Translations under genes and position numbers: made by a program
Source: Morella rubra
Taxonomy: Eukaryota; Streptophyta; Magnoliopsida; Fagales; Myricaceae
Assembly: GCA_003952965.2 (NCBI GenBank)
Contig: CM025849.1
Span: 15,365,064 to 15,429,063, forward strand
Length of the DNA: 64,000 nt
Direction: 5' to 3'
The notes under the pieces: model-generated
What the model was told of the DNA's origin: nothing
What the model saw: the letters and a program-made list of their open reading frames with translations, nothing else
Databases searched by the model: none
In this document: in pieces, positions 10,910 to 21,504 of the stretch
Layout of the letters: each line of letters opens with the position of its first letter
Numbering within the stretch: the first letter of the stretch is position 1

Positions 10910-12966
10910 CACAGGCGGAGGGAAGGGGGGCGAACAGGGGCCATTGCCCCGGTTGGCTCCCCCCAAAAAAAAATTTTACACGCAATTTTTTTTTTTTAAG
11001 GCCCGCCCCCCTTAAGGCCACTGAAATTCAGCCCGCCCCCTTACCAGCCCAGATACCTCAGCTCGCCCCCCTTAAGCCCAAGCAGCCCAGCCCAGCCCCT
11101 TTGATCCCTTCATCCCTCTCCTCTCTACTCTCACACGCGACGACGACGGCAGCGGGCAGCGCATCTCTTTCTCCCAGTCTCAGCTACTCCCTCTCAGCCT
11201 CTCCTCTTAGCTCTTCCACACCGGATTTCCCATTAGCCACTGTCGCAGAGCAGCACCTGACAGCCCCAGTGCCCCACCGTCGACTGCTGCATCCTCCAAA
11301 CCTCCGGTGTTCTGTGCTGGTCCAGCCTCCACGCCAGATTGCCCATTGGCCATTTTCTTTTGGTTATTTTCTTATCTCCATGAGATTTTTCACTTATTTT
11401 AGACACATTTTGCTGCTCCTTCAAATAAATTTTCTGATTGATGCGTATTAGGAACCGTTCAATTTATTGTAGGGCTAGATCTCTATGAGTAGATACTGTG
11501 TTTTTTGGTCAACTATTGGCTAGTTTGCTTGGTGCCTTGGTGTCATTGAGTGGTTGCAATTTTATTCACAGCCCGCAGGTACTTGTAAATTGTAATTGAA
11601 ACTTTGATCCATGGGAGACAAATTGCCTTGAGTTAAAGTTTCATGGTGGATTTAAGAATGGGATTTATCTGAAAGTTATTCTTTGCTTTGAATCCAACGT
11701 GGGACTTGAGTCTTGAATCTTGGCTTTTGTAAAAATTTCAGCTTATTCCTTTAGTCCTTCTCCTTTTCCTCTCCATGACAGACTGGGAGAGTAAATATAG
11801 TTTTCTTTTAAGTCTTAAAAAATCGATTACTTTTTGTATAATAGGTTTTATTGTTCTCAGAGATGAAAGCATTTGCATGCATTGTTCATAATAAGTATGC
11901 CTATAATTTCAAGTTTGCATTCCTCTCTGTTCTTATACATGACATATGATGCCTAATGATTTTCGTTAATCCTTCTATTTATTTTTACCTATAAAGAAGT
12001 GTAGTGTTATCGTATAATGTGGCTTTTCTTCGAGTTTCAAAATGTGCTATGGGCTGGATATGCTTTTTGCAGAGAAATTGGTTTTACATCAAAAGGATTG
12101 AGCTCAAGAATTCTTAGGGGTTAGAATAAAGAGAACAAGGTGCCTAAGTAATCTATTAAAATGGAGGTGTGAATCCAATGGTTAGTGCATTTAGTAAATG
12201 TGAAAGAACCGAGAAAGCAAAAGAGAGAGGATGCTCTCCAAGATACTGCAGAATTCACTAGTTTTGCAATGATAACTCAAAAGATGCATAGAACTTCAAG
12301 CATAGCATTTCTTCAGGGAAAGGGAAGTTTTCTGGATTAATGAATGGATCATCTAGTCATTTTGCGACTTTCAATCTACTTTTCACTTAGATGGAGGGCA
12401 TGAGGATCAATGATCTTAGTTTAATAGATACGCTTTTGTACTTCCTTAGATTGGTGTCTTCATCATAAAGCCTTAAGTTTGTTTTAGATCATAGAACTGA
12501 CAAAGAAGTAGTAAAGATCAGCGAGAAACTCAATCCTTAATATAGAGTTTGTTCTTTTGCCTTTTACCTGCTAGAGAATCATTGGTTTTATCATTTTATT
12601 GCCACTATCATCATCTAATTTTACATGTCTGACTTCTCCGCAGGTTGCTGAGAAAAAAACAAAGACTTCTTCGCAGGTTATAAAAATCCAAAGTTGAGGT
12701 AAGGCTTATTTTCATCTCTCTTTTGTTTGTTTAGGTCTGATTTTTCATAGCACATGAGATTAACTTGTTTTTAATTGTCTTTCTCTAAAGGTGAAACTTT
12801 TTTTCCATTGTTTATGTGTTCTGTTTTACTAAGAATATATATGTATATAAATACTTTGTGTGATTAGTTGGTGCTCTATTGGTGTCTTGAACAACAAGAA
12901 TTTAATCTTTAATGCTATTACCACTGATTGGTTGATGATTTTTGTTTTCTTTGTTTTCTTTAGATA

Positions 12967-15350
12967 ATGGATAAGTTTTTGAAAAAAAACCAGCCAGCGT
13001 GGAGTCATCTAATACTCCTAGCGTGGCACTAGTTCTGAAACGAATACTAGTTCGAAAAGACCTCGGCTTTCTATTAGTCCAGATGATATTGTTGCTGACC
13101 CAGGGTTACGTAAACCCATTGAAGAATATGATGTTGGGATTAGGGATCAAATTCGTAGGGAGTACTTGATCAAAGGTCTTTTTCAACCGCGTGGCCATGA
13201 TTTTCCCAAGAAGCAATATGGGAAAACAATGAGGGGTTTTAGGACTTATGGTTCAAAGATTATAAGTGGTTGGAATATAGTGTATCAAAGGATGCGGTGT
13301 ATTGCTTGTGGTGTTATCTATTTAGGCCATCTAGAGGTGCAAGATCCGGGGGAGATGTGTTTACATCTACGGGATTTAGCAATTGGAAAAAGGCAGTGGA
13401 GGTTTTTGGTGAACATGTTGGTGTTGTAATAGTGCTCACAATGATGCTAGAAGAAAATGTGAAGCACTAAAAATCAACGACAAAGTGTGTCGCACATGTT
13501 ATCCGCACAAGGGCGGGAAGTGGAGAATGCTTATCGCATTCGTTTGACAGCAGTTTTAGATTGCATTCGTTATCTTTTGGGGCAAGGATTAGCTTTTCGT
13601 GGTCATGATGAGTCTGAGAGTTCAATGAGGAAGGGCAATTTTCTTGAGCTCTTAGAATGGTACAGCTTACGTGATGAAAAGGTTGCTAAGGCAACTTCTT
13701 AATGCTCCTGGAAACAACCAAATGACTTCTCCAAAAATTCAGAAGGAATTGGTGAATGCTGCTGCAGCGGAGACCACACTTGCCATCATTAAAGATATTG
13801 GGGACGGATATTTTTCACTTATGGTTGATGAGTCTCGAGATAATTCAGTGAAGGAGCAAATGGCAGTGGTTTTGAGATATGTGAACAAACGTGGACATGT
13901 GATAGAAAGGTTTATTGGTGTGGAACATGTTACCGACACTTGCTCCCAATCTTTGAAACATGCTATAGATAATTTGTTTGCAAGATATGGGTTATCAATA
14001 TCCAGGTTGAGAGGTCAAGGGTATGATGGGGCATCAAACATGCGAGGCGAGTTCAATGGGTTGAAGTCTCTCATTTTGAGGGATAATCCTTCTGCTACCT
14101 ATATTCATTGTTTTGCTCACCAACTTCAATTGGTTATTGTGGCTACTGCAAAGAATAACGTCCAAGTTTGTGATTTTTTTACACTATGACGATGATTGTG
14201 AATATAGTCGGAGCTTCTTGTAAAAGGAAAGATTCTCTTCGGCAAAGTCAACATGAGAAGATAGTGGAGCTATTGGATAAGGGAGAAATTTTAGTGGAAG
14301 GGGCAAAAATCAAGAAACCAGTCTTGCACGACCAGGTGATACTCGTTGGGGTTCATACCACATTACAATAATACGTCTCTTCAGTATGTGGTCAGCAGTG
14401 TTGGATGTGCTTGAAAACATAGGAGAGGATGGCACTGCACAGAACAAAGATCCACGGCTCTGGGTCTATTGGATAACATTCAAAGCTTCGACTTTGTATT
14501 CACATGCATTTGTTGAGAAATATATTGGGAATTACAAATGAATTGTCACAGGTAATCACAAACAGTACTAATTTTTATTCAAATGTATTCACTATGCATT
14601 TGTTGATAAATATAATGAGAATTACAAATGAATTGTCACAGGCCTTACAACGAAAGGATCAAGACATTGTTAATGCTATGAATTTGGTTGGAATTGTGAA
14701 GCGTCGGTTGCAGGATTTGAGGGAGAAGGAATGGGATGAATTTTTGGAAGAAGTCAAAACTTTTTTGTGAATAATTCTATCACTGTGCCCAATATGGAAG
14801 ACATTATTCCAACTCGCGGTCGAGCTCGGCGTGGAGGGCAAAAATTACTTATTTGCATCGTTTTCGTGTGGAAGTATTTTGCCAAGTTATTGATTTGATC
14901 GCTCAGGAGATGGATCATCGTTTCACAGAAGCAAATACAGAGTTGCTTCTTTGTATAGCATGTCTTGATCCAAGAGACTCATTCTCAGCATTTGATCATG
15001 CTAAGTTACTTCGTCTTGCTGAGCTTTATCCAGAAGATTTCTCAGCAATTGATCGTGTTGTACTTAGAGATCAACTTCGAAACTACATTTTTGATGTGAG
15101 AAGTCATGATGCTTTTTCTGGGCTTCAAGATATTGGAGGTCTTGCTATGAAGATGGTTGAGACAAGAAAGCATACTCTATATCCATTGGTTTATCTGCTT
15201 ATTGAGTTGGCATTGGTCTTACCAGTTGCGACTGCAACCGTTGAGAGAGTGTTCTCTGCAATGAAGTTTATCAAAACTGACTTGCGTAATAAGATGGGAG
15301 ATGAATGGATGAATGATAGTATGGTGGTATACATCGAAAGAAATTTTTGA
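12967..15350 (+). pseudogene. hAT transposase (TTF zinc-finger / ZMYM1-like, with dimerisation domain), broken
   Basis: The transposase for the surrounding hAT element, now spread over several frames. It starts MDKFLKK at 12967 and shifts frame at an A-run near 12985. A TTF-type zinc-finger region lies at 13160-13420 (CLWCYLFRP visible near 13306). The RNase-H-like core is well preserved at 13670-14190, with MVDESRD (first catalytic acidic site) near 13822 and IHCFAHQLQL near 14103. A second break follows at about 14165. The C-terminal hAT dimerisation region at 14853-15350 includes LPVATATVERVFSAMKFIKT. A 90-bp tandem duplication (14490-14641) sits between the two halves. Cut-and-paste activity from this copy is very unlikely. 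Confidence 0.88.
14490..14641 (+). repeat. 90-bp tandem duplication inside the hAT transposase
   Basis: The phrase from 'tattcac(a)tgcatttgttga' to 'acaaatgaattgtcacag' occurs at about 14496-14551 and again at 14586-14641, a 90-base period. After the first copy the sequence reads 'cacag|gtaatc' like a donor; after the second, coding resumes with 'gcctta'. It is either a simple duplication lesion or a duplicated exon end. Confidence 0.8.
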
Positions 15351-15604
15351 AACTATTGAGAACGAAGCTATTTTGCAACGTTTTCAGAAGATGCAGTCCG
15401 TAGGATCCAATTGCCACCTCTCAGTATCAGCAAATAGTATGGTACGTGTATTTCAATATTTTAGTGTTTTTCGTCCTTAATTTTTGATATTTTAACTCTT
15501 AAGACATTTTTTTACATTACGTAGTAAAAAAATTTTTTTTGTCATTTTTTCTTAGGAGTTTGCCCCCCATTGATTGTATTCCTGGCTCCGCCACTGAGGA
15601 TGAT

Positions 15605-15839
15605 CCAAGTGCTTTGCAATGATTGCTCAAAGAAAACGAGAGAGCTGGTTCTGGAGGCAGGGAGGAACGACGACGCAGGAGCGGAAGGCTTTGACGAAGA
15701 AGACTCTAGAAAGAGTCAAGAGAGACTTAAGTCACGCGTGACCTCCCGGGTAACCTTTTTTTTTTTTTCTTTTTTTTTTTGTTTATTTTAACAAAAAAAA
15801 AAAAAAAAAAAAAAATGGTGAATTATTTAAAAAAAAAAA
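15605..15839. other. Core of the inverted-repeat structure, right of the hAT insertion
   Basis: Continuation of the pre-insertion locus, partly GC-rich (15630-15755), then long T- and A-runs (15756-15841). Open frames here are short and shift across the insertion site. No protein is recognised. Confidence 0.5.
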
Positions 15840-16966
15840 AAAAAACTTCCCGGAACCGAAAATTTTGGCATTTCGGCTGGCATTTACGGTTCCAAAATTT
15901 TTCCAAAAATGGGATTCAATTTCGGTACCGAAATTGAAATTTCTGGTTTCCACCAGAAAAAATTCTCACCCTTAACCCCATATCTAAGCTCAAGCCTAAG
16001 AGATTGTGCCAGCTTTGAGCTTGGTAGAGTAGGTACGTCGATCGTGGTCCCAATTTTGGTTTCAATTTTATATTTTTCATAATATCTGTAAATTACTTTT
16101 TATTTTTCTTTTAGAAATTTTTCAAGATTTTTGTAAATTAATTTTTTTTTATTAAATTTTTAAAGGAACATTTTCTTTTTTTAAAATTATTTTAGATATG
16201 GTGTATTTTCTACATTTTTCGGATACTCTTTTTTTTTTTTTTTGTATAGTTTTAAGTTCAATTTTATTGTTATTATTTTTATGAATTTTTTTAAAATTAA
16301 AATTTGCTTTTCTTTTAGTAAATTTTTTTTAAAAAATATTTTTTTAAAAAATTTTTTTTTTTTTGATAAATATTTGGGGAAAATACACTTTTCACCCACA
16401 ACTACCAACACTGCATAAATACCAATTTTACACTTTGCACCCTTTAAACTACCAATTTTTAACACTTTGCACCCTTTATCAAATTTTCAAACTAAAATGA
16501 TGATAATGCCCTTAGATATTATTGTCAATTCATTAATTTTTCAAGGGTATTATTGTCAAATGGAGGGTGCAAAGTGTTTAATATTAGTAGTTGGAGGGTG
16601 TAATGTGTCAAAGTGGGTAGTTTAGGGTGCAAAATATATAACATTGGTAGTTTGAGGGTGCAATGTCTTAAAGATGGTAGTTTGGGGTGCAATGTGTCAC
16701 TACTACTCCGGTAGTTTGTGGGTGAAAAGTGTATTTTCCCCTAAATATTTTATTTTCTAGATATTTTTGTAACTATTTTTATCTATTTATTAAATTTTAT
16801 GCTTTCTATTTTTGTAAATTAATTTTTTTTGAAAAACAATATCACTGTAAAATAAATAAAAAGTAATGTAAAGAATTCCAAACTTAAGTAAGCAAATACA
16901 CCTTTGTTTTAAAATAATATTTAAACCTTAAAATTTAAAAATTTGAACCCAAAATCAAAACCCAAC
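15840..16966. repeat. Right arm of the long inverted repeat
   Basis: Diverged reverse complement of 9586-10440. After removing the 366-bp Mutator-type MITE at 16376-16741 the arm is about 0.76 kb. The inner end has 'ttccggttcc'-type words matching the left arm, the middle has 'gtcccaattttggtttcaatttta', and the outer end has 'tttgaacccaaaatcaaaaccca'. Confidence 0.75.
16376..16741. mobile_element. 366-bp Mutator-like MITE with perfect TIRs and 9-bp target duplication
   Basis: The left end GGGGAAAATACACTTTTCAC continues into CCACAA, and the right end is its exact reverse complement for 26 bases. Identical 9-bp direct repeats TAAATATTT flank it (16367-16375 and 16742-16750), the target length of Mutator-like elements. 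The interior repeats the phrase '(g)gtagttt(g)agggtgcaa(a/t)gtg' several times on the plus strand and 'ttgcaccctttaaactacc' inverted on the left side, so it folds into one long hairpin. No coding capacity. Confidence 0.93.
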
Positions 16967-18221
16967 TTTTTTTTTTTTTTTTGTATTTGTCTTATATCAT
17001 TCTAAAAATAAATTAGATAAGTGACAATTTAGGATGACATAGTACATGGTGATTAAAAAAAAAAAAGATAACATTTTTATAGGACTAAATGTGTCCTAGA
17101 GGTTCTTCAAACATATAGACCCTCAATTGTCTTTCAAGTCTTTCATAATCTCTTTCAGCAAATTCAGGGACCGTTGATGGAAAAACTTCGAATCATGAAA
17201 TACATTCAATGCGTGAAGAATATGTATTTTACCTTCTTATCATTGGAATCTACAAACTTTCTAGAACATAACGCACTTTTAAATGAAAAATACCTGTAGC
17301 CCATCAACAAAAAAAGAAAAAGAAACATACCACGAACACAACAAAAATTACAATCTAAAAAAATATGACAAGAAGAACCCAAAGGGCTTAGGGGCCGAAA
17401 GCTATAATGGAAGACACAAAGTCCTCAGTTGTGGCGGGGGCACGGAATCCGAAGCTAGAGGTTATGAGGTTCCTTGGAAACATGAAAACCCGTGGAAAAT
17501 AAACTCTAAAGCCATTGAAAGAAAAAAGAGGCAAGCCTAAACCGACAAAAGCTTAACATAGACCACAGAAAGGACTGTGGAAACGCTAGCCAGAACATGA
17601 TTGGAGTGGTTGGCGATGGAAGTGGCGCGTGGTGGTGGTCGGAGCAGATCCACAACATAAAAGAGGACAAAGCCACAGAGGCCAGTCTTGGAAAGAGAAG
17701 TAGGTGGCTGGGAGTGGAGGAGACTGTACGCGCGCCTAAAGTGATCGGCACGTGAGATCCACGCGCACCGTGTGGGGCGCGTGAATCAACACGAGCCGTG
17801 CACCGGAGGGGATGGGCTGCATAGATCTTGGCTTGCTAATAACAACTGTGTGGCACATGTCCGACGAAATGGAGTGGAAGCCACCGTACGCCGCTTGGAA
17901 GCCACCTCCAAAAGAAAAAAAAAAACCAAAAACCCAACCAAAGACACCGACCAGTCGAACCAGAAAAGAGGAGAGGGAAGAGGGAGGAGGGGAAAAGGAA
18001 AAGAAAAATGGAGGAGGAGGGATGAGGGAGCTGGAGCTCTCCCCCTCCTCCTAAGCGTCGCGAAGCAGAGAGAGTTTTAGAAAGAAAGAGAGGTTTACGA
18101 AGAGGTAGCAGACGTTTTTATGTTGTAGCAAATAGAAAAAGTTGCCCCAAAAGTGGTCTTAACTCGAAAGTTGTTCCTTGGGGAGACCATATTGATTTTC
18201 TTTCAGACCTTTCTTTTATCT
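16967..18221. other. Block A flank with an about 0.8-kb GC-rich insertion (17315-18125)
   Basis: The stretch 17175-17312 aligns with block B 22115-22225 (taccttcttatcattggaatcta...tttctagaac), and 18125-18221 aligns with 22245-22345 (aaaaagttgcc...tttctttcagacctttctttt). Between them block A carries about 810 bases that block B lacks. These are much richer in G and C, with a purine-rich end (17930-18030) and several open but unrecognisable frames on both strands. Composition suggests an inserted retroelement untranslated region, but no ends or target duplication were found. Confidence 0.55.
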
Positions 18222-18797
18222 ATGGAGTTGGGTGGGATTCCGTGACCTCGAAAATCTCCAATTCGGTGTTCGTGTATAATTTCCTGTTTGCCATGTGGCG
18301 CCGTGGGGTCCATGTGCCTAGCAGAGTGAGTGATTTATTCGGGATTGTGTCGGATCCTGATAACCGGAAGGTTTGTGTCACGGGTGGACATGACGAGGAG
18401 AAGATGACATTGAAACCCGCGATGGTGTATGACATGGCAAAAGACGAGTGGGTCACGTTGCCTGACATGTCGAAAGAGCGGGATGAATGCAAGGCGATTT
18501 TCCATGCTAGAAAGTTCCATGTCATCGGAGGCTACTGTATTGAGATGTAAGGGCCGATTTGAGAGGAGCGCTGAAGCATTTGATGTCACTACACGGCGGT
18601 GGGACCACGTAGAGGAGGATTTCATGGATGCTGGCCTTTCTCCAAAGACTTGTGCGTGTGGTGATGACATGGTAGTGTACATGTGCAAGGGAGGCGATGT
18701 GGTGGCGCTAAAGGGTGCCAAAGAGCAAGTGATAGCTAAGCTGCTTGCTGAGCTATGCGACATTGCTCATAATTTTGGTTTGTCTCTTCACTTTTAG
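18222..18797 (+). pseudogene. Kelch F-box (KFB / SKIP20-like) pseudogene, copy A, F-box deleted
   Basis: The start codon and MEL of a plant kelch F-box protein are present, but the frame jumps at once to the first kelch repeat (TSKISNSVFVYNFLFAMWRRG), so the F-box and about 100 following codons are missing. Copy B keeps them. The junction lies in matching TGGG words, as expected of a micro-homology deletion. The kelch part is then readable: MVYDMAKDEWVTLPDMSKER, FHVIGGYC, a one-base shift and stop near 18547, FERSAEAFDVTTRRW and MYMCKGGDVVALKG-like text. It ends prematurely at LSLHF and lacks the last kelch strand. Intact family members send phenylpropanoid enzymes or cytokinin-response factors to SCF-mediated degradation; this copy cannot bind SKP1. 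Confidence 0.85.
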
Positions 18798-18981
18798 TTC
18801 ATAACAATCCTTCATTCTTGCCTATGTCATACTCTAATAAAATAGAAATAATATTCTAAAAGAAATGGCATTATGGGCAGAATGAGAGAAACATCACAAC
18901 TTGCAATATAAATGGCAAGTAAAATATCAATATCGAAACAATGTACCATAGTTAATCTTCACCCTTTTGGTACAATCAAGA
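18798..18981. other. 3' flank of copy A pseudogene, matching block B
   Basis: The words 'attctaaaagaa(a/g)t(g/a)gcatt' and 'tatcaatggcaagtaaaata' recur downstream of the copy B pseudogene at 24295-24405, so the duplicated block extends to about 18935. No gene is seen. Confidence 0.65.
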
Positions 18982-19340
18982 TGTGATACCCCAAATTCCA
19001 CTTGGAGTGGAAGAAAGAGAAAGGAATGAGAGATGGCCAAGTCCCATATTGGGATCTTACTAGATTGAATTGAGATTTATAATGATCCAAGAAGCTTCAA
19101 GAGCAACCTTAATTAGTCCTTTTAAAGTCAAAGGACAGATGTGGCTAGTTCTTATCTTTGGGTTGTTAGAAATGGTATCAGAGCAGTCCTAGTAACCATC
19201 AATATGGGCTTGGTGGGCCTTGACGAGAACTTCAAGAATTTAAGGGGGGGAGATTGTGATACCTTGAAAAAAAAGAAAAAGGAATGGGAGATGACCAAGT
19301 TCCACATTGGGACTTTACTAGGTTGAACTGGGCTTTATAA
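18982..19340 (+). mobile_element. TRIM: terminal-repeat retrotransposon in miniature, 3' truncated
   Basis: A 5' LTR starts TGTGATACC at 18982 and runs about 189 bases. The initiator-tRNA-Met primer site TGGTATCAGAGC follows at 19173, then only about 70 bases of internal DNA, then a polypurine tract (AAGGGGGGGAGA, 19242-19253). A second LTR start, TGTGATACC, is at 19255. The two LTRs share 'gagatg(g/a)ccaagt(c/t)c', 'attgggac/at', 'tt(t)act ag' and 'tttataat'. The second LTR stops after about 85 bases, where unrelated DNA begins. No coding capacity; such elements move only with help from autonomous LTR elements. Confidence 0.82.
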
Positions 19341-19344
19341 TCTT

Positions 19345-19556
19345 TACCATTTTCGTTGCCGATGATTTTGTTTTTTGTCACTAATAGTTGAATTTCGTCG
19401 CTAAAAAATGAGTGGCATCAAATCGGGTTGCATTTTCAGCGACGAATTTGTTGTCACTAAAAAGTTAGTTCGAATAGATATTGTTGTTCAAATGAAGTTT
19501 TTTGTGATGACAATATTCGTTGCTAATACATTGTAGACGTACGGTGACGAAGAAAT
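19345..19556. mobile_element. DNA-transposon fragment with CGTCGCTAAA-type subterminal words
   Basis: Within about 210 bases the words 'cgtcgctaaaa', 'gcgacgaa', 'gtcactaaaaa', 'cgttgctaa' and 'gtgacgaa' occur on both strands. Such clustered, inverted motifs are typical of transposase-binding subterminal regions of CACTA- or Mutator-type elements. The piece truncates the TRIM on its left and the next repeat on its right. No ends are defined. Confidence 0.5.
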
Positions 19557-20869
19557 TAATAAAACTAAACTTTTAGAGTTTTCTTCTTCGATGCTCCTAT
19601 TGCTAATTGATAGACTATTTACACAGAGAATGGACTCAGGTACCCTCTAACAAATTGTCTCTATTTTCACGTAATTGCCCAACAACTTTCCAACGCAGTA
19701 GACCATCTTATGCCAACTCAGCATCCTTTTACACTATGGGATCGTTACATTCCATTCCCCTTCAAACAACTTTGTCCACAAGATTGAGTGTGACCACAAA
19801 AATTTTATCAAACATTTGGTGCATTGAAAAAGAAATATCCATGAAGTTACCGAGGTCTGGAATGTGAGCTTGTATTTTTGAGGGACATAAACAAGCACTT
19901 GGTGTCTGCTGCTCTAGAAAAAAAAAATGCCCAGCAATTTACCAACACTTAGACTGACATTCCATCACTTACAAATAGATTGGGGTCCATTTCAAAAATC
20001 TATTTGACAAATTGTTTCAGGATTAAGGTCATGTTGAAAACAGCCCCATCAAGGAAAATCCACTCTAGCACATGTGTCTCTCTCTCTATTTTATCTTCCT
20101 CTTTTGCTTCCTCTTCTTCCAATTCTTCCTCACACTGCATGCAATCATCTGCTGCAAAGTCAAGAATAGGCAAGAACCCATTCTCCTATTTTTCTTTGTA
20201 GGAAAATTTTTTTCCAGCAAAATTGCTGTACAATTTCAAAGATTGCTTATGGTGGCTTTGGAGGAATTGAATGATTTACTGAGATTCTTACACTTAAAGA
20301 CAGTGACAAGGTTTACCTTTACAATCTCCAACATCTTTGTTGCTACAATAGAGGTAATTTCTCCACGAGCAAATGTAATCTCACTCACAACAATGGTAGC
20401 AAATCCATTTTTAGAAAAAGCAGCCATATCCACTCCGAAAGTCTTCTGCCTCGTTGTCTTTACATTTTCATTTTCTTCTATTGCTTCTACGATTGGATCT
20501 TCAGCCACTGCTCTCGTCTCCTCTTTAATTTTGTCTTCATTGCATTCTTTTGTCTTTAGATCTTCAAACTTGGCTTCAAGTATTTCCAAACAGATATTGA
20601 AATTTTTCTTGCATTGTTTGTTGACTCTTTGTAGATCCTTCAATAAGTCAGTGATTTATAGCACTGTGCGAGCATATCCATGGTAGGATCTGATACCACT
20701 TGTAACAAACCTGAATTTGAAAGGTGTTTGGATTCCAAGATAATGAAAGGAAAATGCAATGACCAAATTCTAGATGGCTTGTCTTCAAAGATAAAACTAA
20801 ACTTCTAGACTTTTCTTCTTCGATGCCCCTATTGCTAATTAATTGACTATTTATAAGAGAATGGACTCA
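19557..20869 (-). mobile_element. Candidate small LTR retroelement (minus strand)
   Basis: An 80-base direct repeat flanks this 1.3-kb stretch (19557-19638 and 20787-20869: aaaactaaact...tattgctaatt...ggactca). Read on the minus strand, the right copy is TGAGTCC...GTTACA (20869 to 20701), followed after two bases by TGGTATCAGATCC, one change from the initiator-Met primer site. After it comes a 135-codon open frame (20643-20236) with a Lys/Glu-rich helical start, placed where gag would be. It resembles no protein I know. The left LTR copy is cut short by the neighbouring DNA-transposon fragment. LTR ends and superfamily remain uncertain. Confidence 0.6.
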
Positions 20870-20879
20870 GGTACCTTGC

Positions 20880-21504
20880 TTCCATAGTTTTTTCAAGGCA
20901 AAGATTGGATTTGCCTTAGAGTTAGCCTGAGTTAAGGCAACAATGAGTAAACAACCACCATATTGTTAAAATTATAACAATTGATTCAGGAGTAAATTGG
21001 TAACAATAGAAGAATTATTAAATTATCAATTATCAATTATTTAACTTACGAAAAGACATTTCTACCACATGATATTTTAAAAAGACTAACCTTAACTCCA
21101 GACATTAATTGAGTAAAAAGTTTAACATAAATGTTTTTATGAAGTGTGCATATATATACACGTATCTAGGTGTGGATATGAAATTGAACCCAAATACGAT
21201 TCGTGAAGTTTTCCTTAAACGAATTATAAATATTAATAAATTGAATATTAACAAATTAATTAAAAATATTCAATCGTTGTGACTATACTTAGGTCATATT
21301 ATTCTCCACCAAAACATACTATAAAATTTTCCTTAATTTTTATTCAATGATTTTATTTTTTATTTATCATGATATTTAAAATTAAAACTAATTTATAAAA
21401 ATAGGAAAAATATATATTATTCAATAAATAAATAATAATAGTTACACAAATATTGTTCAATATATATCTTTATTTTTTTACTTTGTACTTTAAAAAAAAA
21501 AATG
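20880..21504. other. Block B flank: diverged copy of the SKIP upstream region
   Basis: It starts with 'ccatagttttttcaaggcaaagattggatttgcc', matching 7540-7580 beside SKIP exon 1. Further matches to block A follow in order: 21050-21112 with 8485-8545, 21225-21275 with 8625-8695, and 21340-21440 with 9690-9790. None of the block A insertions is present in this part. No gene. Confidence 0.75.

Larger units (their letters stand above)
10910..15596 (+). mobile_element. 4.7-kb hAT DNA transposon with TIRs and 8-bp target duplication
   Basis: The termini are CACAGGCGGAG on the left and, read inverted from the right, CAGTGGCGGAG (9 of 11 bases the same); these are classic hAT ends. They are flanked by identical 8-bp direct repeats AGGATGAT at 10902-10909 and 15597-15604, the length hAT transposases make. 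Both subterminal regions are C/G-run rich. The interior carries a broken hAT transposase on the plus strand (12967-15350). The 10920-12960 part is a long leader or intron region with an unremarkable open frame at 11101-11451. The perfect duplication suggests moderate age, but the coding region is already damaged. Confidence 0.92.

Noticed and set aside
11101-11451. 116-codon Ser/Pro-rich frame as a host gene
   Set aside because: Lies inside the hAT element between TIR and transposase, overlaps an antisense frame, and shows no family resemblance.
17283-18080. Open frames on both strands in the GC-rich insertion
   Set aside because: Composition-driven, overlapping and unlike any family; no start context or splice pattern.
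20072-20686. Plus-strand 204-codon Phe/Ser-rich frame
   Set aside because: It is antisense to the better-supported minus-strand frame of the candidate LTR element and shows biased hydrophobic composition.
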